From [Clostridium] clostridioforme AGR2157 (GTDB lineage: Bacteria; Bacillota; Clostridia; Lachnospirales; Lachnospiraceae), in the NCBI RefSeq assembly GCF_000424325.1, contig NZ_AUJR01000006.1, positions 62,001 through 126,000 on the forward strand: 64,000 nt of DNA. The letters run 5' to 3'. Shown here piece by piece: positions 9,473 to 17,127 of the stretch. The translations under genes and the position numbers were made by a program. The notes beneath the pieces are model-generated. The model saw only the letters and a list, made by a program, of their open reading frames with translations. It did not search any database and had not been told where the DNA came from. The stretch's first letter is position 1. Each line of letters begins with the position of its first letter.

Positions 9473-10408
9473 ATGAAGAAGTTAAATAAGAAAGCAGCGG
9501 CAGGAATCGGGCTTGGAGCATTAGCCCTGGTGGGAGGAACATTTGCATACTATTCACAGACAGCGTCCCTGGATAACCCGCTGAGCACAGGCAAATATAC
9601 CACCCAGCTGGTGGAGGATTACACACCGCCAACGGAAGATTTAAAGCCGGGCGCTAAGTGGGATAAGAATGTAGGTGCGGAGAATACCGGAGATTATCCC
9701 GTCCTTGTCAGGGTAAGCATGAAAGAAAACTGGTCCTACAAGGGAGCGGCGGACCCCTACAAAACCATATTGAGCGATTCAGACCTGTTTGACAACGGAA
9801 CCTATGCCGGCGGAATCTTTGACGCAGCCCAGGTTAATGATACCGATGGCCTGACACCGGCAGAGGACGGCACCGTGGTACATAAGAACATTCTGACTGA
9901 TGCCGGCTGGATCGATGGAGGGGACGGATACTGGTACTGGAACGGCGTTCTGGAGAAAAAAGGGTCCGCCAAGTCCAGCACCACCCACCTGTTGGAAGGG
10001 CTGACCATGGCCACGGATATTGACCTTGGCTACTATGAGACAAAAGAGTACTATGCCATTGCAGCAACACAACCGGATCTGGATAATACCAATGCCTGGA
10101 CATTGATTGACTGGACCCAGGTTGATGATGAGAACAATGACGGCCTTAAAGATATACGCGACTTGGCAGCTGTTACAACTATCCCTGAGGGAGAGAGTCT
10201 GTTCCGCAAATCCGAATCCAATTTAGACAGCGATAAGAAGGGCTACGGAGACTCCAACTACACACTGACCGTTACCTCTGAGTTTGTCCAGGCCACAAAG
10301 GATGCAGTGACCGATTCCTGGGCAGGATTCAATCTGGATCAGCTGACCAATGTACAGGTTAATGCAGAGGACGGCGTAAATCTTGAGAATAAAACTGTTA
10401 CACCATAA
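9473..10408 (+). CDS. TasA/CalY-like SipW-dependent fibre subunit 4
   Basis: A 311-residue protein and the most typical family member here: GGTFAYYSQTASLDNPLSTG at the signal/mature junction, AENTGDYPVLVRVSM, DGYWYWNGVLE, and YTLTV...VQATKDAV near the C-terminus. AGGAGG lies 6 bases before the ATG. A 117-base gap separates it from subunit 3. It holds a TATAAT at 9444-9449 but no good -35 box, so a separate promoter for this abundant-looking subunit is possible but unproven. It sits directly before the signal peptidase gene, the same order type as tasA/sipW loci (known from Bacillus). Confidence 0.82.
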   Translation: MKKLNKKAAAGIGLGALALVGGTFAYYSQTASLDNPLSTGKYTTQLVEDYTPPTEDLKPGAKWDKNVGAENTGDYPVLVRVSMKENWSYKGAADPYKTILSDSDLFDNGTYAGGIFDAAQVNDTDGLTPAEDGTVVHKNILTDAGWIDGGDGYWYWNGVLEKKGSAKSSTTHLLEGLTMATDIDLGYYETKEYYAIAATQPDLDNTNAWTLIDWTQVDDENNDGLKDIRDLAAVTTIPEGESLFRKSESNLDSDKKGYGDSNYTLTVTSEFVQATKDAVTDSWAGFNLDQLTNVQVNAEDGVNLENKTVTP

Positions 10409-10423
10409 TACAGAGGCCGATGA

Positions 10424-10921
10424 ATGAACGTTCTGAAACAATTGTTTAATATCCTTTCATGGCCCGTGTATCTGTGTATTGCCGGATACCTTCTGATTGC
10501 AGCTCCCATGCTGGCCGGTTACCGGCCGGTGGTGGTGCTCAGCGGAAGTATGGAGCCCGCCTTTCCTGTTGGAAGCGTGATTTACTATAAAGCGGCTTCC
10601 TTTGAGCAGATTCAGGAGGGAGACCCCATCACCTTCCATGCGGGTGAGGATGGCTCGCTGGTCACCCACAGGGTAGTGGAAAAGCAGGAGCTGAGCCGTG
10701 ATTTTATCACCAGGGGCGATGCCAATGAGACTGCGGACCCAAACCCGGTTTCATATGACCGCGTGGCAGGCAGGGCGGCTGATGTGAGGATTCCTTATGC
10801 CGGATATTTTGTCACCTATGGCAGAACACCTCAGGCAATTGGGGGCATGGGAGGAATCCTGGTGATCGGGATATTACTTGATTTTATCTGCCCGGGAAAG
10901 AAGCGGGAGGAAAAGGCATAA
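10424..10921 (+). CDS. sipW: SipW-type (ER-type) signal peptidase I
   Basis: A 165-residue peptidase with an N-terminal membrane segment (YLCIAGYLLIAAPMLAG) and a C-terminal one (GGILVIGILLDFIC). The catalytic Ser is in VVLSGSMEP and the His in THRVV. A Ser-His pair in place of Ser-Lys marks the ER/SipW type, as in archaeal and sporulation peptidases. SipW proteins process TasA/TapA-type precursors; here five candidate substrates share its operon. The ribosome site is weak (GAGG about 9 bases upstream). The gene starts 15 bases after subunit 4. Confidence 0.93.
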   Translation: MNVLKQLFNILSWPVYLCIAGYLLIAAPMLAGYRPVVVLSGSMEPAFPVGSVIYYKAASFEQIQEGDPITFHAGEDGSLVTHRVVEKQELSRDFITRGDANETADPNPVSYDRVAGRAADVRIPYAGYFVTYGRTPQAIGGMGGILVIGILLDFICPGKKREEKA

Positions 10922-10971
10922 ACGCCTGTTGGCAGTATAGCTGTAATCCGTTTGGACAGGAGATTGATGTT

Positions 10972-12618
10972 ATGAAAAAAGGCAAGATCATGTTATTGGG
11001 CCTGGCAGTTCTGGCGGCTGCATCGGTGGGAACTACCTGGGCGGCGTGGTCCCAGGTAATACGGACCGGCAATGAATACAGGGTTCCCAGGTACAAAACC
11101 AGCCTTGAGGAGCATTTCCGCCAGCCGGATGACTGGCAGCCAGGTATAACCACACAAAAGCAGGTATGGGTATCCAACAACCTGAAAGCAGAGGACGGCA
11201 GCCTGGAGAGCGGTGTGCCTGCCATTGCCAGGGCGGAGATCCACCAGAGCTGGATACGGCGGGAAAATGTTTACGTCCTGGATAAGGATGGCAATGAGAC
11301 AGCGGTCCCTCCACTTGAGGGGGAGGCGCTGCCCCCTGACTTTGTGACAGACCAGGGAGAGCGCCAGTACGCGGCGGTCCCTGCTTTTAATAAAGGATCC
11401 GTTATGGTGCTCCGGTCCGGAATGGCGCAGGATGCCGGCATACGCCTGAATCTGCCCTATGCAGACAAGGTGGAGGATGCCAGGGGAAGATGGCTCCTGG
11501 TGGATGAGGATCCGTCGGAGACGGGGAATTACGTGTTGTATTACATAGGGGTGATACAGCCGGGGGAAGACTCGCCGGTGTTTCTGGAAAGCGTGACCAT
11601 GAACCCCCTTCTGGAGAACACCATAACGGGAAAAGACACCTGTTATGAGAAGACAGAGGATGGTTACAAGCAGATTACCGTGACCCATACCAGCGCCAAG
11701 TACGGGTATGACAGCAGCAGGTACACCATGGATATAAAGGCCACCACGGTGCAGGCCACCAAGGCAGCGGTGGAGCATACGTTTACCGGCGGATTTAATC
11801 AGGAAGTGATCCGCTACCTGGCCGATCAGGTGGCGGATCCCGGCGTCTATGACGCCTCCGGCCTGGAAAAGAAGCTGACCCTGGTCTACAACTGGGGAAG
11901 CCAGAGACTTGAGTACGTACCCTACCGCTCCGGAACCGGGGAGGAGGAAGGAAACTGGTTCATGAGTTTTACAGACATGGTCCCGGGAGGTATCTACAAA
12001 GACCGCCTGAAGGTGGAGAACACCACATCCAACCAGACTGCCAGGGTCTATATGCGGATCGCTCCAAGAGAGCAGGAGAAGATAAAAGACGAGCTCCTGG
12101 AAAAGATCACCATGAAGGTCACATTCCAGGGCAGTGTCCTCTATGATGGAAAGGTGACCGGCGCCAGATACGGGGAAGGTGAAAACCTTCAGGAGCTGAT
12201 TCCCCTGTGTTATCTGAAAAGCGGGACATCTGAGGAGATCCAGGTGGAGCTGCAGCTGGATCCCTCCATTACCTGCGACCCGGTAACGGGAGCGTGTATC
12301 TATGCCGATCAGCTTGCCAAGATCGACTGGGAATTCATGCTCCAGACATTCTCGGAAAATGGCGGTGGAGGGGGCGGCGGAGGTGGCGGCGGCAGAGGCG
12401 GAGGCGGAGGCCGAAGAAGCGTAACCACCATTGACGATGCAGAGGTTCCACAGGCTGTCATGATCCCTGATCCGGAGATACCGTTGGCCGCACTTCCAAA
12501 AACAGGGGACACCACCCCGCTGTTTATGCTGGGAGCCATGACCGCAGTCAGTTTCCTCCTGCTTTCCGCACTGGGAATCTTATGGATCAGGACGCGCAGA
12601 AAAGAGGATAAAGCGTGA
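10972..12618 (+). CDS. Wall-anchored TasA-like protein with LPKTGD sorting signal
   Basis: A 548-residue protein. Its signal region (LGLAVLAAASVGTTWAAWSQ) and first ~270 residues follow the TasA-like pattern, including YTMDIKATTVQATKAAV. A second domain runs to about residue 460. Then come a glycine-only stretch broken by one Arg, a short spacer, the sorting motif LPKTGD, a hydrophobic helix and the basic tail RTRRK. It should therefore be cut by SipW at one end and linked to peptidoglycan by a sortase at the other, making it a candidate fibre base (inference). AGGAGA lies 8 bases before the ATG. Its stop overlaps the GTG of the sortase gene by 4 bases. Confidence 0.88.
   Translation: MKKGKIMLLGLAVLAAASVGTTWAAWSQVIRTGNEYRVPRYKTSLEEHFRQPDDWQPGITTQKQVWVSNNLKAEDGSLESGVPAIARAEIHQSWIRRENVYVLDKDGNETAVPPLEGEALPPDFVTDQGERQYAAVPAFNKGSVMVLRSGMAQDAGIRLNLPYADKVEDARGRWLLVDEDPSETGNYVLYYIGVIQPGEDSPVFLESVTMNPLLENTITGKDTCYEKTEDGYKQITVTHTSAKYGYDSSRYTMDIKATTVQATKAAVEHTFTGGFNQEVIRYLADQVADPGVYDASGLEKKLTLVYNWGSQRLEYVPYRSGTGEEEGNWFMSFTDMVPGGIYKDRLKVENTTSNQTARVYMRIAPREQEKIKDELLEKITMKVTFQGSVLYDGKVTGARYGEGENLQELIPLCYLKSGTSEEIQVELQLDPSITCDPVTGACIYADQLAKIDWEFMLQTFSENGGGGGGGGGGGRGGGGGRRSVTTIDDAEVPQAVMIPDPEIPLAALPKTGDTTPLFMLGAMTAVSFLLLSALGILWIRTRRKEDKA
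12361..12411 (+). repeat. GGN trinucleotide tract encoding a poly-glycine linker
   Basis: A run of GGC/GGA/GGG codons gives 12 consecutive Gly, one Arg and five more Gly just before the sorting signal. Such a tract can change length in steps of three by replication slippage. Confidence 0.85.
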
Positions 12619-13346
12619 AGGATAAAAAGCAGGGGATGAGGCCCGTTGTCCTGCCCCTGTCCTTCCTGGCAATCCTGGGAATCTTCCTGGTGTCCGCCGG
12701 CCTGCTGTGCCGCTCCCTGTATGAATACAGGAAAGGGGAGAAGGAGTACGGGGAACTCCGGCAGTATGCAGCCAATGCCTCTGATCCGGAAACAGATCCC
12801 CAGTCTCCGGGCAGCCTGTCTACCGGGGAGCGGGAACCCATGCTGGCCATTGATTTTGAGACCCTTAAAAAGCTTAATCCCCATATCGTTGCGTGGATCC
12901 ATATTCCGGGGACACCGGTAAGCTACCCTGTGACCCAGGGGGAGGACAATTCCTATTACCTTACAAGGACATTTTCCAAGGCATATAACGGAGCCGGATG
13001 CATTTTCATGGATTACAGAAGCAGTCTGCCCTCAGAGGGCGGGAACACGGTTCTCTATGGGCATAATATGAAAAACGGCTCCATGTTCGGTTCCCTGAAG
13101 CGTTACTGGGACAATGAATATTATAGGGAGCACTCCTCCTTTTACCTGTACACGGCAGAGGGGGATATTTTCCTGTGCCATATTACGGGCCGCCGCACGA
13201 TCCCTGCGCAGACCGATTTTTTTTCCGGGGTGCAGGATAAAGAGGATGAAAAGGGTAGAGACGCCAGGGTCACACTGGTGACCTGTGTGGCGGGGAAAAA
13301 TGAGGAACGGCTGGCAATAGAGGCAGATGCAGAGCAGATGGAATGA
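12615..13346 (+). CDS. srtB: Class B sortase
   Basis: A 243-residue transpeptidase with an N-terminal membrane anchor (LSFLAILGIFLVSAGLLC). The catalytic His is in LYGHNM, the Cys in VTLVTC and the Arg in ERLAIEA, with the class B spacing. Sortases join surface proteins to the cell wall. Clostridial class B enzymes are known to accept (S/P/N)PXTG-like motifs, so the LPKTGD protein directly upstream is the obvious substrate. The start is GTG, overlapping the upstream stop codon by 4 bases, with an AGAGGA site. It is the last gene of the surface operon; I see no clear terminator after it. Confidence 0.93.
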   Translation: MKDKKQGMRPVVLPLSFLAILGIFLVSAGLLCRSLYEYRKGEKEYGELRQYAANASDPETDPQSPGSLSTGEREPMLAIDFETLKKLNPHIVAWIHIPGTPVSYPVTQGEDNSYYLTRTFSKAYNGAGCIFMDYRSSLPSEGGNTVLYGHNMKNGSMFGSLKRYWDNEYYREHSSFYLYTAEGDIFLCHITGRRTIPAQTDFFSGVQDKEDEKGRDARVTLVTCVAGKNEERLAIEADAEQME

Positions 13347-13380
13347 AAGATGGCAATGGCGGCATTGCTGGCGTGGATAC

Positions 13381-13416
13381 AAATCAGGAATCAAATCAGG
13401 AATCAAATCAGGAATT
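13381..13416. repeat. Three 12-bp tandem repeats after the sortase gene
   Basis: AAATCAGGAATC twice, then AAATCAGGAATT, head to tail. They start 34 bases after the sortase stop codon and end just before the tRNA-Gln promoter. Confidence 0.9.
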
Positions 13417-13439
13417 CTGCAAAAGTGGGTTTCAAAAAC

Positions 13440-13468
13440 TTGCAAACCGATAAATTCTATGGTATTAT
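13440..13468 (+). promoter_or_regulatory. Sigma-A promoter of tRNA-Gln
   Basis: TTGCAA (13440-13445), a 17-base spacer and TATTAT (13463-13468). The predicted start is about 25 bases before the tRNA. Confidence 0.7.
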
Positions 13469-13500
13469 AATTTGGCATGCCGGATTACTATATGGCTTGT

Positions 13501-13572
13501 TGGGCCGTCGCCAAGCGGTAAGGCACAGGACTTTGACTCCTGCACTCGAGGGTTCGAATCCCGCCGGCCCAG
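13501..13572 (+). tRNA. tRNA-Gln (anticodon TTG)
   Basis: A 72-base cloverleaf. The 7-bp acceptor stem TGGGCCG/CGGCCCA has the U1-A72 pair and G discriminator typical of tRNA-Gln. The anticodon stem CAGGA/TCCTG carries loop CTTTGAC with anticodon TTG, and the T arm has GGTTCGAATCC. CCA is not encoded. Confidence 0.96.
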
Positions 13573-13584
13573 TACGATGGGGAA

Positions 13585-13630
13585 AGTCCGCAGGGACGCC
13601 AGTTTGAAGGCGTTTCTGCGGGCTTTTCTT
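13585..13630 (+). terminator. Terminator after tRNA-Gln
   Basis: A 16-bp stem (13585-13600 with 13609-13624), including a few G-U pairs, an 8-base loop and a following T-rich stretch. Confidence 0.85.
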
Positions 13631-13699
13631 CTATAATAATGTACTGCGCATGATAATATAATCCACATAAGGCCAGAGGATGTGGGAGGAGGAAAGAAG

Positions 13700-14767
13700 A
13701 TGGAGAGAAAGAGAATCAGGGATTTTGGCATTGTGCCGGGCGTCATGAAAACCGGGCCTAAAAATAAGATTACAGACGTGCCGGGCGTGCTGGTAGGCCA
13801 TAAGACAGTGAGAAATGGGGACAACAGGACCGGCGTCACGGTTATTGTACCGGGACCTGGAAATGTATTTGACCGCAAGTTTATAGCTGCGGGATACGTG
13901 CACAATGGATTCGGCAAGACCTGCGGCCTGGTACAGGTGGAGGAGCTGGGAACCCTGGAGACTCCCATTGCCCTGACCAATACCCTGAACGTGGGTCTGG
14001 CAGCCGACGCCCTGGTGGAGTATACCATCAGGCAGTGCGCAAAGGACCAGGTGGAGGTCACGTCCGTAAGCCCGGTGGTGGGTGAGTGCAATGACTGCAG
14101 GATTAACCGCATTCAGCACAGGGCTGTGTCCATGGAAGATGTGATGGAAGCATTTTCCCGGGCAGGTGAGGATTTTGAGGAGGGTGATGTGGGCGCAGGC
14201 ACGGGAACCGTGTGCTATGGCCTGAAGGGAGGAATCGGTTCCGCCTCCAGAATCATGAGAATCGGCGGAAAAAATTACACGCTGGGGGTTCTGGTGCAGT
14301 CCAATTTCGGGGCAACAGAAGACTTGGTAATAGACGGCATCCGGGCCGGTGAACGGATTCTGGTGGAAAAGGAAAGGCGCAGGAAGATGGCCACCGCAGA
14401 ACAGGACCAGGGCTCCATTATGACCGTCATCGCCACGGACCTGCCTGTCAGTGACCGTCAGCTTAAGCGCATTATCCGCAGGGCAGGTGTGGGCATCGCA
14501 AGGACAGGCGCCTACACCGGTCACGGCAGCGGCGAGGTGATGATTGGGTTCACCACCGCAGGCCGTCTTCAGGGAAAGGATGGTCCGGAAATCATGACAA
14601 GCACCTGCATCAGGGAGGATCTGATTAACGTGGCCTTCAAGGCAGCGGCGGAAGCTGTTAATGAAGCCATCCTGAATTCCATGACAGCAGCCGGACGTGC
14701 CGAGGGACTGGCAGGGGAGGTGTATTACAGCCTGTCGGAGTTCCTTCCGCAGATTCTTAAAAATTAA
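13700..14767 (+). CDS. DmpA/P1-family aminopeptidase (self-processing)
   Basis: About 355 residues, the usual size for the P1 (DmpA/BapA) family. These enzymes cut themselves before a Ser/Thr to make an alpha/beta heterodimer and then release N-terminal residues, including D-amino acids or beta-amino acids, from small peptides. Supporting motifs are ITDVPGVLVGH near the start, TNTLNVG, and GGIGSASR, where the Gly-Ser bond is the expected cleavage site. The ATG at 13700 follows a GGAGGAGGAAAG site. It ends head-on against the regulator on the other strand (4-base overlap) and lies next to a peptide-uptake operon, so a role in the same nutrient route is likely (inference). Confidence 0.88.
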   Translation: MERKRIRDFGIVPGVMKTGPKNKITDVPGVLVGHKTVRNGDNRTGVTVIVPGPGNVFDRKFIAAGYVHNGFGKTCGLVQVEELGTLETPIALTNTLNVGLAADALVEYTIRQCAKDQVEVTSVSPVVGECNDCRINRIQHRAVSMEDVMEAFSRAGEDFEEGDVGAGTGTVCYGLKGGIGSASRIMRIGGKNYTLGVLVQSNFGATEDLVIDGIRAGERILVEKERRRKMATAEQDQGSIMTVIATDLPVSDRQLKRIIRRAGVGIARTGAYTGHGSGEVMIGFTTAGRLQGKDGPEIMTSTCIREDLINVAFKAAAEAVNEAILNSMTAAGRAEGLAGEVYYSLSEFLPQILKN

Positions 14768-16893
14768 TGACGAAGGGACATAAGTCCCTGCTCTGTTATC
14801 TCGCAGCCTCCCCTGGTGCGGTTGATGCGGATAAGTCCTTCTTCAGATAATTCTTTCAGCAGCCCTCGCAGGCGGCCGTCGCTTAATTCCACTCCGGCCT
14901 CTGCCAGGGTATTTTTTATGGCTCCCCGGCCGATGCGGGGGGAGGCGGCTATGGCAGCCAGCACCCTGAGGCGGACCGGGCTGTGGTCCCGGTCGGATTT
15001 TCGCATCTGGTTCCTGATATAGGAGGGAAGCTGTGCCAGTATCAGGGGATGGGCAGCATAGTGGGAGAAAAAATAACGGGTCAGGTTATAAAGCTCCTGG
15101 ACATTGCCGGGGTAATCGTAGCCCAGCAGGAAGTCAAAGAGACTGGAGGACAGGATGTCCTTGGCCATAAGGCTCTTGTTGTGGAACAGCTCGCGGAAGA
15201 ACTGGTCCATGAGCAGAGGGATGTCCTCCCTGCGTTTCCTGAGGGGCAGGGTGTCGATGGAAGCCGCATTCAGCAGGAAGAACAGCTCTTCCCGGAAGGT
15301 GCCCTGCTGTACCATCTCGTACAGGTCCTGCCCCGCCGTGGCGATGATGCGCACATCAAAGGGGGAGAAGTGGGTTCCGAAGACATTTCCGGTTCGGTTG
15401 TCCTGAAGAATGTGAATCAGGAGCCCCTGAATCTCGGGAGACAGGTATTCGGCGCTGTCAATGAGCAGGGTTCCGTGGTTGGCCTCTTTGAACAGTTCCA
15501 GCATCTGGGAGAGCGGATCAGAGACAATCAGGGCTGCTCCTGACAGGCCGGAGGTTCCGTCCGGGTCTGATAAAACGCCCGGGCCGGGAGCGCTGTTTGG
15601 GCCGGAAACTCCATTTGGGCCGGAAACCCAGCCTGGTCCGGAAGTCCCGTTTATCCTTGCGGCCACATTAAGCCCCATGGGCATATTCAGACAGACAAAG
15701 GGATGCTGCCTCCTGGAGGAGGTCCTGTGTATGGCCCTGGCCAGGAGCTTTTTCTGGGTTCCGCTCTCGCCCTGAATCAGCACAGGGAAGTCATAGAGGG
15801 AGAGCCTGCGGGCATATTCCAGGATGTTCTTCATGGGCTCCGAGGCAGTGGTAAAGCTGGTGAACATGCTGTCCGCATATCTGGAGTCGGAGAATACAGG
15901 GTCCGGAAGCGGAGGGTAATACGCGGTCCCGTCAGCCAGCACAGGACACGGCGTGCTGTTGAGCAGGTACAGGGGCTCGTGGTTGGGCAGCAGCAGTTCA
16001 AGGGAGCTGAGCAGGAGAGGCTTTCCGCTGCGGTTCATCACCTTGTAATCCGCGCTGTGACAGAAATCCATGCCCTTACAGGGATGTGGCAGGAACCGGG
16101 ACAGATTCCGGCCCGTGATGCCTGTCTCCGGCAGCTCCAGGTCCATGGAGAATCTGCGGTTTACCATGTTGATTTCCCCGCGGACCGACAGAAGGCACAG
16201 GCCGATGGGAAGATTGCTGATAACGGTCTGGAGAAGCTGCCGGGAATAGATGTAATCCTGGTAATAGGCGCTGGTCAGCTTGGCAATCTGCATGATGCTG
16301 TTCACATAGGACTTGGTAATCTGGTTGGACAGGCTGGCGGGAAGATGGAAATACTCGCACAGCTCATTGACAGTGGAGATGTCGATGATGCGGTTGCCGA
16401 TATCAATGACATTGGTGATATGGCTGGGAACCAGCTGGGGCTCGCCTACGGTGATGGCATAGTGGATGGACTCGTCAGCAAGGATGCATCCCGGATAAAA
16501 GGGCTCAAACCGGTACTGCACCACCCCCGCCTCCTTTAGCTGGTCCATGATGGTGACAATGGAGTCATAGGTGTCGTTTACTATGTAGACACGTTCACCG
16601 GGCGGTATGCGGATGATTTGGTCCAGACAGGCGTGGTTGAAGGTCCTGGTACAGATAATCTCCATGACCTCCCCTGGGATGGGGATGGGAAATTCAGACT
16701 GGACCAGGGGGCTGGAAAAAAGGATGCACTGGTATCCCTTGATTTGCTCCGGACGCTGGACCTGATCCAGACCAATTGTATCAAAGGCAATGTGGGCTCC
16801 CAATATCTTGTGGAGATAGCTCTGGAATTCAAGGCGTATGTTGGAATTGATGCTGACTATGAGTACATGGTATTTTGGTTGGCTTCTGTCCAT
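14764..16893 (-). CDS. Degenerate sigma-54-family regulator lacking the GAFTGA loop
   Basis: A 709-residue protein with an N-terminal sensory region, a PAS-like domain (about residues 215-300) and an AAA+ domain like those of sigma-54 activators. The catalytic features are broken. The Walker A motif reads GESGTQKKLL where GTGKELF is usual, the Walker B region reads LLIDSAEYL without the Asp-Glu pair, and the GAFTGA loop that touches sigma-54 is absent. A Gly/Pro/Ser-rich insert (about 413-450) stands near that place. The C-terminus is a winged helix (LKELSEEGLIRI) rather than a Fis-type helix. It probably works as an ATP-independent repressor or activator with sigma-A (inference). The start is supported by AGGAGG 7 bases upstream. 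It is divergent from the peptide operon, its likely target. Confidence 0.8.
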   Translation of the reverse strand: MDRSQPKYHVLIVSINSNIRLEFQSYLHKILGAHIAFDTIGLDQVQRPEQIKGYQCILFSSPLVQSEFPIPIPGEVMEIICTRTFNHACLDQIIRIPPGERVYIVNDTYDSIVTIMDQLKEAGVVQYRFEPFYPGCILADESIHYAITVGEPQLVPSHITNVIDIGNRIIDISTVNELCEYFHLPASLSNQITKSYVNSIMQIAKLTSAYYQDYIYSRQLLQTVISNLPIGLCLLSVRGEINMVNRRFSMDLELPETGITGRNLSRFLPHPCKGMDFCHSADYKVMNRSGKPLLLSSLELLLPNHEPLYLLNSTPCPVLADGTAYYPPLPDPVFSDSRYADSMFTSFTTASEPMKNILEYARRLSLYDFPVLIQGESGTQKKLLARAIHRTSSRRQHPFVCLNMPMGLNVAARINGTSGPGWVSGPNGVSGPNSAPGPGVLSDPDGTSGLSGAALIVSDPLSQMLELFKEANHGTLLIDSAEYLSPEIQGLLIHILQDNRTGNVFGTHFSPFDVRIIATAGQDLYEMVQQGTFREELFFLLNAASIDTLPLRKRREDIPLLMDQFFRELFHNKSLMAKDILSSSLFDFLLGYDYPGNVQELYNLTRYFFSHYAAHPLILAQLPSYIRNQMRKSDRDHSPVRLRVLAAIAASPRIGRGAIKNTLAEAGVELSDGRLRGLLKELSEEGLIRINRTRGGCEITEQGLMSLRH

Positions 16894-16913
16894 GGTCCGT
16901 CCTCCTGTATAAT

Positions 16914-16957
16914 ATTAGGTTAATTATAACAAAAAGATTAGGATATAACAACCTAAT
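16914..16957. promoter_or_regulatory. Candidate operator: repeated ATTAGGTT boxes
   Basis: ATTAGGTT (16914-16921) and its exact complement AACCTAAT (16950-16957) form an inverted repeat with a related ATTAGGAT (16937-16944) between them. They lie between the degenerate regulator and the promoter of the peptide operon. An operator role is inferred. Confidence 0.45.
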
Positions 16958-17010
16958 GACTTTAAATTTTAAATTTTAACGAATGCTTTACGGAAAAAAG
17001 AATGATTTAT

Positions 17011-17040
17011 TTGACAAGGCAGCACAGAAACGTGTAAAAT
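17011..17040 (+). promoter_or_regulatory. Sigma-A promoter of the peptide operon
   Basis: TTGACA (17011-17016), an 18-base spacer and TAAAAT (17035-17040), about 88 bases before the start codon of the binding-protein gene. Confidence 0.75.
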
Positions 17041-17127
17041 TATTGTAGCAAGGATGCTTACGAAATGAGCGTGAGAGCTGTAGGTTTCCAGGCTTTTTTT
17101 GTATCATCACAAAAAGGAGGATATTCT

